This document shows, piece by piece, positions 7,778 through 15,220 of a stretch of DNA of 24,996 nucleotides (position 1 is the first letter of the stretch; each line of letters starts with the position of its first letter). Under the pieces are notes generated by a model that saw only the letters and a program-made list of their open reading frames with translations, searched no databases and had not been told where the DNA came from. The DNA is taken from the NCBI GenBank assembly GCA_900551515.1, contig URWH01000003.1, positions 1 through 24,996 of the forward strand. Direction: 5' to 3'. A program made the translations under genes and the position numbers. This DNA is from an uncultured Porphyromonadaceae bacterium (GTDB taxonomy: Bacteria > Bacteroidota > Bacteroidia > Bacteroidales > Muribaculaceae).

Positions 7778-8896
7778 GTGGACGACCGTTTTATTACAGT
7801 AGCGATTCATACGTTTGACCGTGCGATGGCCTTAAAATCGCTTCTTGAGCGAGAAGGACTTGAAGTGATGCTTCAGAATGTCAATCTCACCAATCCGGTC
7901 ATTGCCTCAGGTGTCAGGGTGCGCATTCACGAATCCGATCTGCCCATCGCATTGCGCATAATTGAAAATCAGGAAATTTTCAACGGCTGCAAATCGACCT
8001 GCGATGCCAACCAGCCGATCATTCTTGTGCCTGTCGATTTCTCCGACTATTCCGAGCGGGCTTGCAATATGGCATTCCGCCTTGCGGCAATTCACAATGC
8101 CTCGATTGTGTTGCTGTATTCCTATGTCGATCCGGTTTACTCCAACAGAGTGCAGCTGTCGGACATGCTGACGTTTGATTCAAAGAATTCCGACTCTGAC
8201 GAACGTGCTTTTGTTGAAGAGGAAGCCCAGCGGCAAATGAAAAATTTCACCGACAGGATTCTTGATAGAATAAAGGCAGGGAGCATCCCGGCCGTAAAAT
8301 TCTCCACGGAAATCATTGAGGGAATACCGGAAGAAAGCATTGTTCAGTATGCCAAAGAGCATTTGCCTATACTCATAGTTATGGGAACCCGCGGCGCCGG
8401 CACCAAAGAGCGAGAGCTTGTCGGAAGTGTGACGGCTGAAGTCCTTGACACATGCCGTTTCCCTGTGTTCACCGTGCCTGATACGGTAAGCATCAGCAGC
8501 GTGAGCGACATCACCGACATTGTGTTTTTCAGCAATTTTGATCAGGAAGATATTCTTGCTATCGACGCACTGTTCCGGATTCTGCCGGTTGAACATCTCA
8601 ACATGGTGCTTGTGAAGATTCCCGGCAAAAAACAAAGCAGCGACAGCGATTCCGATTCGCTCAGCCGGCTCGGAGCTTATTGCCGGGAGCATTATCCCGC
8701 CCACCATTTTGCTATCGACACGCTTTCGATCAGCTCGATTGAGGATGATTTCTCACGCATTACGCGCGATATGCCTGTGAAACTTATCGCTGTTCCCAAC
8801 AAGAAGAAAAACATCTTTGCACGCCTTTTCAATCCCGGGATAGCACACAGAATCCTCTTCCATTCCGATATCCCGATGATTGTCATTCCCATCTGA
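7778..8896 (+). CDS. DUF2007-like domain fused to universal stress protein region
   Basis: A 372-residue cytoplasmic protein. Residues 1-68 ('FITVAIHTFDRAMALKSLLEREG ...') resemble the small DUF2007 signal-transducing domain. Residues 80-235 are a complete UspA domain starting 'ILVPVDFSD'. It has the nucleotide-binding pattern G-x2-G-x9-G-S (G203, G206, G216, S217) near its end, so ATP binding is likely. Residues 245-372 look like a second UspA domain in which that motif has degenerated ('FNPGIAHRILFHSDIPMIVIP'). Tandem Usp proteins often act as stress or energy sensors; the ligand here is unknown. The start is a GTG at 7778. No ATG gives the conserved N-terminus, and the next in-frame ATG (7826) would cut into the first domain. 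The gene is monocistronic and converges with murA. Confidence 0.82.
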   Translation: MDDRFITVAIHTFDRAMALKSLLEREGLEVMLQNVNLTNPVIASGVRVRIHESDLPIALRIIENQEIFNGCKSTCDANQPIILVPVDFSDYSERACNMAFRLAAIHNASIVLLYSYVDPVYSNRVQLSDMLTFDSKNSDSDERAFVEEEAQRQMKNFTDRILDRIKAGSIPAVKFSTEIIEGIPEESIVQYAKEHLPILIVMGTRGAGTKERELVGSVTAEVLDTCRFPVFTVPDTVSISSVSDITDIVFFSNFDQEDILAIDALFRILPVEHLNMVLVKIPGKKQSSDSDSDSLSRLGAYCREHYPAHHFAIDTLSISSIEDDFSRITRDMPVKLIAVPNKKKNIFARLFNPGIAHRILFHSDIPMIVIPI

Positions 8897-9132
8897 TAAG
8901 ATGACACAGTGAAGGTGTATCCTGATGGGCAATATGCGGCGTTGCTTTCGGAATTCGGCTTCGGTCAGTTACTAAAACCAATTCCCTTCAGTTTCATCCT
9001 CAGCACCTTGCGAATTACCCATTCTGACGCACATTAAGATGGCGTGCCAAAATCTTGCAATTTTGAAACACCATAATGCTTTAGTCGTTATTATACAATT
9101 GTCTGAAGTGCAGGCCGTTTGACAAGCAGTGC
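8897..9132. other. 236-base convergent intergenic region with a possible coding remnant or dispersed repeat
   Basis: This lies between the ends of the Usp gene (+) and murA (-). The left half (about 8905-9045) is GC-richer than other gaps in the window. On the + strand it contains an uninterrupted 42-codon frame, GTG at 8909 to TAA at 9035-9037, whose product includes 'FGQLLKPIPFSFILSTLRI'. The minus strand reads 'PKPNSESNAAYCPSGYTF' in one frame, after one stop. I cannot tell which, if either, was ever a gene. No ribosome-binding site, domain or terminal inverted repeat is seen. The right half is AT-rich, with a 6-bp inverted repeat (9048-9065). Confidence 0.35.
9048..9065. terminator. Weak hairpin between convergent genes
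   Basis: CAAAAT (9048-9053) and ATTTTG (9060-9065) pair around a 6-base loop, about 70 bases past the murA stop. The stem is AT-rich and lacks a T-tract, so it is at best a weak transcription end. Confidence 0.2.
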
Positions 9133-10455
9133 TCAGATATCTTCGCGTCGTGTGATGCGGGCGCCGAGGGCATTAAGTCGCTGGTCGATATTTTCATATC
9201 CGCGGTCAATCTGGTTGATATTGCCAATTTCGCTGACCCCTTTTGCCGACATCGCAGCAAGAAGCATGGCGATGCCCGCACGAATATCGGGCGACAGCAT
9301 TTTGTTGGCTCGAAGCGGCAGTTTATGATCAAGACCGATGACTACAGCCCTGTGCGGATCGCACAGCATAATCTGGGCGCCCATATCTATCAGATGGTCA
9401 ACGAAGAAAAGGCGGCTTTCAAACATCTTCTGATGGATGAGCACGCTGCCGCGGCATTGTGTTGCGACGACGAGCATCACGCTCAGCAGGTCGGGGGTCA
9501 GTCCGGGCCACGGTGCATCGGCGACATTAAGGATCGAGCCGTCGAGCGCGGTTTCTATCTCATAGCAATCCTGAGCCGGGACAAAAATGTCGTCACCGTG
9601 GCGTTCAAGGTTGATGCCAAGGCGGCGGAAGCTGTCGGGGATTATGCCCAGCTCATCGTAAGCCACATTTTTGATCGTGATCTCGCTCTGGTTGAGAGCT
9701 GCCATGCCGATGAAACTGCCCACCTCAATCATATCGGGAAGAATACGGTGTTCCGTTCCGCGAATCGAGTCGCAGCTGTGGATGGTGAGCAGGTTGGAGC
9801 CAAGGCCTTCGATCTTCACGCCCATCGAGCAAAGCATCCGGCAGAGTTGCTGAATGTAAGGCTCGCACGCAGCATTGTAAATTGTGGTCACTCCCTCGGC
9901 CTTGGTCGATGCCATAATGATGTTGGCGGTGCCGGTCACAGAGGCTTCATCGAGCAGCATATAAGCTCCGCGCAATTTCTTGCCGTTCGGAATTGAAAGA
10001 CGGTAAGCCTTTTTGTCGGCATCATATTCCACCGATGCGCCAAGCTTTTCAAAGCCCAGTATGTGGGTGTCGACTTTCCGTCGGCCAATCTTGTCGCCGC
10101 CAGGCTTTGCAAAATAAGCAGTGCCGAAACGTGCAAGCAGCGGTCCGACAACAAGTACAGAGCCACGGAGAGCAGCCGATTTATCTATAAAGCTTTTGCT
10201 CGACACATATTCCGTGTCGATATCCGCCGCACAGAATGTGAAATCGCCTTTACCGTTGCGCGTCACCTTAACTCCCATGCCCTTGAGCAAGTCGATAAGG
10301 TTTCGCACGTCGAGGATTTCCGGGATGTTGGTGATGTGGACTTCCTGGTCGGTAAGCAACACAGCGCTAATCACCTGAAGCGCCTCATTTTTAGCGCCCT
10401 GAGGCTCGATTTCGCCATGCAACCTGTTGCCGCCCTCTATAATAAATGTACTCAT
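9133..10455 (-). CDS. murA: UDP-N-acetylglucosamine 1-carboxyvinyltransferase (Asp-type)
   Basis: A 440-residue enzyme catalysing the first committed step of peptidoglycan synthesis: transfer of enolpyruvate from phosphoenolpyruvate to UDP-GlcNAc in the cytoplasm. The substrate-binding K22-N23 ('GAKNEA') is present, as is the general base D322 in 'WPGLTPDLLS' (equivalent to E. coli D305). The second PEP-binding Arg is likely in 'SPDIRAG' (389-395). The active-site loop reads 'PGGDKIGRRKVDTH', with Asp at position 121 where E. coli has Cys115. Asp variants of MurA are active but not alkylated by fosfomycin, so the enzyme is predicted to be fosfomycin-insensitive. It is about 20 residues longer than E. 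coli MurA. It follows murB by 6 bases and is presumably cotranscribed and coordinated with it. Confidence 0.97.
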   Translation of the reverse strand: MSTFIIEGGNRLHGEIEPQGAKNEALQVISAVLLTDQEVHITNIPEILDVRNLIDLLKGMGVKVTRNGKGDFTFCAADIDTEYVSSKSFIDKSAALRGSVLVVGPLLARFGTAYFAKPGGDKIGRRKVDTHILGFEKLGASVEYDADKKAYRLSIPNGKKLRGAYMLLDEASVTGTANIIMASTKAEGVTTIYNAACEPYIQQLCRMLCSMGVKIEGLGSNLLTIHSCDSIRGTEHRILPDMIEVGSFIGMAALNQSEITIKNVAYDELGIIPDSFRRLGINLERHGDDIFVPAQDCYEIETALDGSILNVADAPWPGLTPDLLSVMLVVATQCRGSVLIHQKMFESRLFFVDHLIDMGAQIMLCDPHRAVVIGLDHKLPLRANKMLSPDIRAGIAMLLAAMSAKGVSEIGNINQIDRGYENIDQRLNALGARITRREDI

Positions 10456-10461
10456 GATGCT

Positions 10462-11526
10462 TTATTTGGGAGTGTTGATGTTAGATGTTGTTTTACCAAT
10501 GTGCTCTACTTCGGGCGAAAGTGTTATGCCGAATCGATCATTCACTTTAGCGATAATTGTATGTTCAAGTTGCAGAATCTCATCAGCCGTTGCCCGTCCC
10601 GTCTTGTTTATTATCACAAGGGGCTGCAGATGCCACACGGCGACATCCCCGGCTACGTAACCTTTCAGTCCGCACTGCTCGATGAGCCAGGCTGCCGGGA
10701 TCTTCACCTGTGAGCCGAGATCATAGTGCGGCACGCTGACGGCGGCGCCGCTTTCTTCGCTTACCTGCCTACAAATCCTGTCGAAGACAGCTCTATCCAC
10801 AATCGGATTTTTGAAGAAGCTGCCTGCGCTGCCATATTCTTCAACCGAAGGGAGCTTGGCGGCACGTACAGCGAGGACTGCATCGCGCACCGTCATGGGT
10901 GAAACGACTGGAGTATCGACGATTGCTTCGCGCAAACTTTTGTAGCCGATCTGTGGTATGGGTTTGCCTGACAGCGAAATGACGATATGGGTAATGATAT
11001 ATCGGTTGTGATTATCGGGTGATTTGAACATTGAATGACGATAGCCATAGTCACATTCATCTTTCGCGAATTCGACAAACCGGCCACAGCGTGCATCGTA
11101 ACATTCAATTTTTTGAAGCACATCGCAAGCCTCGACGCCGTAAGCGCCCACATTCTGCACAGCGGCCGCACCGGCCTCACCTGGAATTCCCGAGAGATTT
11201 TCTATGCCCCACAGACCCGACTGTGCGCACTGTTGAATCAGATCGTCAAAGCAAACGCCGGATCCTACTCTGAGTAGCACCTTATCATTGTCGACATAAT
11301 CGGATGTTATGTCAAGGATACGGGAATGAAGCACCACGCCGTCAAAATCGTCGGTGAAAAGCATATTGCTTCCGCCCCCGATGTTGATATATGGTCGGTT
11401 ACCAACCATTTGCATCACAGCGGGAAGGTCGTCGGCCGATGTATATTCTATAAACTCTGCGCACTGGGCATTTATGCGAAATGTGTTGCAAGAGTGAAGG
11501 TTAAAGTCTTTTATCGAAGTAATCAT
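10462..11526 (-). CDS. murB: UDP-N-acetylenolpyruvoylglucosamine reductase
   Basis: A 354-residue FAD enzyme that reduces the MurA product to UDP-MurNAc with NADPH. The FAD-binding segments are visible: 'INIGGGSNML' (48-56) and 'IPGEAGAAAVQNVGAYG' (114-130). The catalytic serine is S236 in 'GSAGSFFKNP' and the catalytic glutamate E339 in 'LSPEVEHIG', equivalent to S229 and E325 of E. coli. Extra sequence around 'YGYRHSMFK' places it with the E. coli-type (type I) MurB. I chose the ATG at 11526 over the TTG one codon upstream. It is the first gene of the murB-murA transcript. A perfect -7 box lies 24 bases upstream. It diverges from the homocysteine methyltransferase gene. Confidence 0.96.
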   Translation of the reverse strand: MITSIKDFNLHSCNTFRINAQCAEFIEYTSADDLPAVMQMVGNRPYINIGGGSNMLFTDDFDGVVLHSRILDITSDYVDNDKVLLRVGSGVCFDDLIQQCAQSGLWGIENLSGIPGEAGAAAVQNVGAYGVEACDVLQKIECYDARCGRFVEFAKDECDYGYRHSMFKSPDNHNRYIITHIVISLSGKPIPQIGYKSLREAIVDTPVVSPMTVRDAVLAVRAAKLPSVEEYGSAGSFFKNPIVDRAVFDRICRQVSEESGAAVSVPHYDLGSQVKIPAAWLIEQCGLKGYVAGDVAVWHLQPLVIINKTGRATADEILQLEHTIIAKVNDRFGITLSPEVEHIGKTTSNINTPK

Positions 11527-11550
11527 CAACTTCAGGTTTGATTATAAATA

Positions 11551-11558
11551 CAAATATA
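11551..11558 (-). promoter_or_regulatory. -7 promoter box for murB-murA
   Basis: TATATTTG on the minus strand is an exact match to TAnnTTTG. No clear TTTG is found 19-21 bases upstream. The transcript would start about 11545, with a leader near 19 bases. Confidence 0.45.
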
Positions 11559-11582
11559 CGAAGTTTTTATCTGATTAATCGC

Positions 11583-11590
11583 TATTTTTG
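11583..11590 (+). promoter_or_regulatory. -7 promoter box for the homocysteine methyltransferase gene
   Basis: TATTTTTG matches TAnnTTTG exactly. It ends only 8 bases before the ATG at 11599, so the mRNA would have a leader of about 2-5 bases. The upstream -33 is weak (a T-run at 11564-11568). Confidence 0.45.
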
Positions 11591-11598
11591 CACAGAAT

Positions 11599-12570
11599 AT
11601 GGCATCATTCCGCGACATAGTTTCACAACGACGTCTTTTATTGGACGGATCAATGGCGACGATGATCCGGCGTCTCGCGCTTTCGGAAGAGCAATATCGC
11701 GGAGCACGACTGAAAAACCACCCGGTTTCACTTTCGGGAAACTATGATATACTAAACATTACGGCACCCGAAATCATCTCTTCAATCCATCTGCAGTATC
11801 TTGAAGCCGGTGCCGACGTCATCGAGACTAACACATTTAATGCCAATGAGCTGTCGCAACGGCGCTATCACACGTCGGAGTATGCCAATGAGATGAATCT
11901 TCTCGCAGCCCGCATCGCCCGCGCCGAGGCCGACAGATTCTCCACACAGGAGTTGCCGCGTTTTGTTGCCGGTTCAATCGGGCCTTCGGAATTCTCATTG
12001 TCAGTGAATGATGCAACAATCCCGGAACCCGAAGAAATCGGCAATGCTTATGAACATCAGGCCGATGCTTTGATTGATGGAGGCGTTGATCTGCTGATTA
12101 TTGAAACGATTTATGATCCGATGACTGCGAGAGCTATCATCGAGGGCGTAGGCCGATCGATAGACAAGCACGGCGGCGATACTTCTTTAATCATTTCGGT
12201 GACAGTCGATAACGAAAGCGGACGCATGGCTTCCGGAGAAAAGCCTGAAGAATTCCTTGAAACAGTTGAACGCAATATCAGACTTGCCGCTTTCGGGCTG
12301 AACTGCTGTTGCGGCCCACGCGGATTGAACCGCACGATAGACCTGCTTGCCGGCGCTTCGCCCTACCCTATTGTCTGCTATCCAAGTGCCGGAATCCCGG
12401 ATAAAGACGGGAATTATCCGGAAAGTCCGGAATCGTTTGTCGAGGCAATAATGAGAATGATGGGAGACAGGAAGCCGGGCATCATTGGCGGATGCTGCGG
12501 CACGACACCCGAACACATAAGAATCCTCCGCAACAGCATAGACCAAGCACCGCTATTCCGAGAAATATGA
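11599..12570 (+). CDS. Stand-alone MetH-type homocysteine S-methyltransferase domain
   Basis: A 323-residue protein matching only the N-terminal homocysteine-binding barrel of cobalamin-dependent methionine synthase. Matching features are 'LLLDGSMATMI' (13-23, MetH 'LDGAMGTMIQ'), 'SGNYDILNITAPEII' (46-60) and 'EAGADVIETNTFNANE' (69-84). The zinc and homocysteine ligands are present: C236 in 'GLNCCCG', and C299-C300 in 'GGCCGTTPEH'. There are no folate, cobalamin or activation domains, and none is encoded next to it. It may use S-methylmethionine or SAM as donor like MmuM, or work with a separately encoded methyl/B12 protein. The sequence is closer to MetH, but I cannot decide. The start has a promoter box 8 bases upstream. 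The 3' end overlaps lysA by 18 bases. Confidence 0.85.
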   Translation: MASFRDIVSQRRLLLDGSMATMIRRLALSEEQYRGARLKNHPVSLSGNYDILNITAPEIISSIHLQYLEAGADVIETNTFNANELSQRRYHTSEYANEMNLLAARIARAEADRFSTQELPRFVAGSIGPSEFSLSVNDATIPEPEEIGNAYEHQADALIDGGVDLLIIETIYDPMTARAIIEGVGRSIDKHGGDTSLIISVTVDNESGRMASGEKPEEFLETVERNIRLAAFGLNCCCGPRGLNRTIDLLAGASPYPIVCYPSAGIPDKDGNYPESPESFVEAIMRMMGDRKPGIIGGCCGTTPEHIRILRNSIDQAPLFREI

Positions 12571-13695
12571 CGGTGGCAACGGGCGGCAATTGTATTGCGA
12601 CGCCATCACTTCGCCATAAGCTCCGGCCGAGCGCAGAGCCATCAGGTCGCCACGGTGTGTGTGCGGCAAGAGCTCATTCATGCCAAACGTGTCGGACGAC
12701 TCACAGATGGGGCCGACAACGTCATAGCGATGCGTCGCAGCAGCATCAGAAGAGATATTTTCTATCTTATGGTGAGCCTGATACAACGCAGGGCGTATGA
12801 GATCGGTAAAACCGGCGTCGATGATCACAAACTGTTTCTCAAGGCCCTTCTTCACGTAAAGCACACGGCTGATCAGCGAACCGCACTGGCCCACAACTGA
12901 CCGTCCGAGCTCGAAATGGAGTTCCTGACCGGGCCTGAGCCGCAGGTTCTGCCGGAAGATATCAAAATAGCTTTGGAAATCAGGTATGGGGTCTGCATCA
13001 GGATCATCGTAATTGATTCCGAGGCCGCCGCCTACATTAATGGTCGGGATTTCGATACCCGTCGATTCAATATTGGCCGTCAGGCGGTTGATGCGATGGC
13101 AGAGTTCGATGTACGGTTCGCCGATGGTGATCTGCGAGCCGATATGAAAATGCAGACCGCGAAAATCGATCCATTCGCTTTCGGCACACCGGTGCAGCAG
13201 ATCATCAAGCATCGGCATTGCGATGCCGAACTTGTTTTCGGCCAGACCGGTGGTGATAAAGTGATGTGTGTGTGCATCGATTTCGGGGTTGACACGAAGG
13301 GCTACACGCGCCACTTTGCCAAGGCGTGAAGCATGTTCGATGATAACATCCAGCTCCTCGGCCGATTCTACATTGAAGCATCCTATTCCAAGCCGTATAG
13401 CCTCGGAGATCTCCGCGTCGGTCTTGCCGACACCTGCAAACACGATATGTTCAGGCTTAAAGCCACATTCAATTGCTCTTACAATTTCTCCGCCGCTCAC
13501 AGTGTCAGCGCCGAATCCGCGATCGGCAATCATACGAAGAATCCGTTCATTGCTATTGGCCTTTACGGCATAATGCACCTTAAATGCGGGATCCGGCGAC
13601 GCCGCTTCGACTGCCGTTAGTGTTTCGTTGAGCAAAGCGAGGTCGTAGTAATAGAAAGGCGTGGGTATCTTGCTGAATTTTTCGACGGGAAACAT
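12553..13695 (-). CDS. lysA: Diaminopimelate decarboxylase
   Basis: A 380-residue PLP enzyme that converts meso-diaminopimelate to L-lysine, the last step of lysine synthesis. It is a fold-type III (alanine-racemase-like) barrel. PLP-binding K45 is in 'HYAVKANSN', with 'HFHIGSQ' at 182-188, 'GGGLG' at 222-226 binding the phosphate, 'CESSD' (C331) contributing to the second active site, and Y360 in 'GAYGE'. Length is slightly short for the family (about 400-420) but all motifs are present. I chose the ATG at 13695. A TTG at 13707 extends it by four residues but is less likely in this position. The gene follows lysC by 17 bases, forming a lysine operon. The last 18 bases overlap the end of the convergent methyltransferase gene. 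Confidence 0.96.
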   Translation of the reverse strand: MFPVEKFSKIPTPFYYYDLALLNETLTAVEAASPDPAFKVHYAVKANSNERILRMIADRGFGADTVSGGEIVRAIECGFKPEHIVFAGVGKTDAEISEAIRLGIGCFNVESAEELDVIIEHASRLGKVARVALRVNPEIDAHTHHFITTGLAENKFGIAMPMLDDLLHRCAESEWIDFRGLHFHIGSQITIGEPYIELCHRINRLTANIESTGIEIPTINVGGGLGINYDDPDADPIPDFQSYFDIFRQNLRLRPGQELHFELGRSVVGQCGSLISRVLYVKKGLEKQFVIIDAGFTDLIRPALYQAHHKIENISSDAAATHRYDVVGPICESSDTFGMNELLPHTHRGDLMALRSAGAYGEVMASQYNCRPLPPSYFSE

Positions 13696-13712
13696 GGGCT
13701 GAATCAAGAAGT

Positions 13713-15032
13713 TTAATTATTAAACAGACCCCGGCTCAAAAGGTTGAGAGCCTTTATCTTGTCGGATTTGCGCACGAGCAGGGAGATATTGTAATTGCTT
13801 CCGCCGTAGGAAATCATGCGCACAGGGATATCTTTCAACGCATTGACAACATTCGCTTCAAACCCTCTGTTTTGCCATTCGAGATCGCCTACCACACAGA
13901 TTATAACCATGTCCCTGTCGACGGTAACGGTGCCGAATTTACGGAGGTCATCGACAATAGCATCAAGATTCTTCTCATTGTCGATCGTGACCGAAACGCC
14001 CACCTCGGAGGTGACGATCATGTCAATCGGAGTGCGGTAATTCTCAAATATCTCAAACACCTTACGCAGGAAACCGTAGGCAAGAAGCATACGGCCGCTT
14101 TTGATTTTTATTGCCGTGATGTTGTCCTTCGCAGCAACCGCTTTAATGGTGTGGTCCGGACGGGCATTGAAAATCAAGGTGCCTTCGGCTTCGGGATCCA
14201 TAGTGTTGAGCAGGCGCACAGGGATGTTGTTGAGCTTGGCCGGAAGTACGCATGTGGGATGCAGGATCTTAGCGCCGAAGTAGGCAAGCTCGGCAGCTTC
14301 ATCAAAATGGAGCTGTTTCACGGGTGCTGTCCCTTCGACATAACGCGGATCGTTATTATGCATTCCGTCGATGTCGGTCCATATTTCAATTTCATCGGCT
14401 CCGATTGCGGCTCCGATTAGCGATGCGGTGTAATCGCTGCCGCCGCGCTGGAGATTATCAATTCCGCCGTCGGAATTCATGCATATAAAGCCTTGGGTAA
14501 GAAAGATTTCAGCATCACTGTGCCCGTTCATCATTTCACGCAAATGTGTGCTCAGAAATTCCGTGTCGGGTTCGCCGTTGACGTTGGTGCGCATGAATTC
14601 GAGCGCAGGCAAAAGCGCCACATTGATTCCCTGCTCCTGCAGGTAAAGTGCCATCAGGGCCGTCGACATCAGTTCGCCACGAGAGAGCACCTCTTTTTCA
14701 TCGACTGCGGTGAAGGGCGACTGCTTGCTTTTGTATCTTAGAAGCGTCAGTGTCTCATCAATAGCTTTATGTGCGGATTCCTTGCTGGTTTCTTTTTCGA
14801 AAAGCTCTTCAATAGTGGCCGCATATTTCTGACCGAGGGCGTTGATGGTTTCCATCGCTCCCGGGATATTGCTTTTGTAATAGTAATCGGCGATGGAAAC
14901 CAAAGTGTTGGTTGTGCCGGACATTGCACTTAGCACAATGATATTACGTCCGCGCGATTTAACTAAATCGGCAACGTTTTTAATCCGTGAGGCAGATCCG
15001 ACCGATGTGCCCCCAAATTTCATTACTTTCAT
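13713..15032 (-). CDS. lysC: Aspartate kinase, monofunctional
   Basis: A 439-residue enzyme phosphorylating L-aspartate, the entry to lysine, diaminopimelate, threonine and methionine synthesis. The amino-acid kinase domain (about 1-290) has 'KFGGTSVG' at 5-12, E120 in 'SRGE' and 'RGGSDYTAS' at 196-204. The C-terminal regulatory part (about 300-439) has two ACT-like units with 'SEVGVSVTIDN' and 'ISYGGSNYNISLLV'. Allosteric feedback by lysine or threonine is therefore likely. No homoserine dehydrogenase domain is fused. The start is a good ATG preceded by a predicted promoter (-7 box 26 bases upstream). Pairing with lysA directs flux to lysine and, through diaminopimelate, to peptidoglycan. 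Confidence 0.96.
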   Translation of the reverse strand: MKVMKFGGTSVGSASRIKNVADLVKSRGRNIIVLSAMSGTTNTLVSIADYYYKSNIPGAMETINALGQKYAATIEELFEKETSKESAHKAIDETLTLLRYKSKQSPFTAVDEKEVLSRGELMSTALMALYLQEQGINVALLPALEFMRTNVNGEPDTEFLSTHLREMMNGHSDAEIFLTQGFICMNSDGGIDNLQRGGSDYTASLIGAAIGADEIEIWTDIDGMHNNDPRYVEGTAPVKQLHFDEAAELAYFGAKILHPTCVLPAKLNNIPVRLLNTMDPEAEGTLIFNARPDHTIKAVAAKDNITAIKIKSGRMLLAYGFLRKVFEIFENYRTPIDMIVTSEVGVSVTIDNEKNLDAIVDDLRKFGTVTVDRDMVIICVVGDLEWQNRGFEANVVNALKDIPVRMISYGGSNYNISLLVRKSDKIKALNLLSRGLFNN

Positions 15033-15058
15033 CTTTATCCTAATATTTAGCCTATGTG

Positions 15059-15066
15059 CAAATGTA
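15059..15066 (-). promoter_or_regulatory. -7 promoter box for lysC-lysA
   Basis: TACATTTG on the minus strand fits TAnnTTTG exactly. A GTTG lies 17 bases further upstream, a little closer than the usual 19-21 for the -33 element. The predicted leader is about 20 bases. The remaining bases up to ftsE (about 15090-15184) show no other feature I recognise. Confidence 0.45.
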
Positions 15067-15184
15067 TATTTTCTGCGAATTTACAACTTTTATTTCAAAA
15101 AACAGTTTCCGACATCAAAATTGCCGGAATACATCCCTGTCATATGTTGAAAACCATTGAGAACCTCAGTGCAGACGCAAGTCC

Positions 15185-15220
15185 ACCGTCATTGATTGCG
15201 TCACTCGGAGATGTGACGGT
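15185..15220 (-). terminator. Inverted repeat overlapping the end of ftsE
   Basis: ACCGTCA (15220-15214 on the minus strand) and TGACGGT (15191-15185) form a perfect 7-bp inverted repeat separated by 22 bases, straddling the ftsE stop codon. The loop is long and no T-run follows, so termination is uncertain. Confidence 0.25.

Noticed and set aside
9325..9996. 223-codon + strand frame opposite murA
   Set aside because: It is antisense to a complete murA and shows no domain or promoter.
15033..15200. Riboswitch (lysine type) upstream of lysC
   Set aside because: The predicted leader is only about 20 bases, far too short for a lysine riboswitch, and no conserved core is visible.
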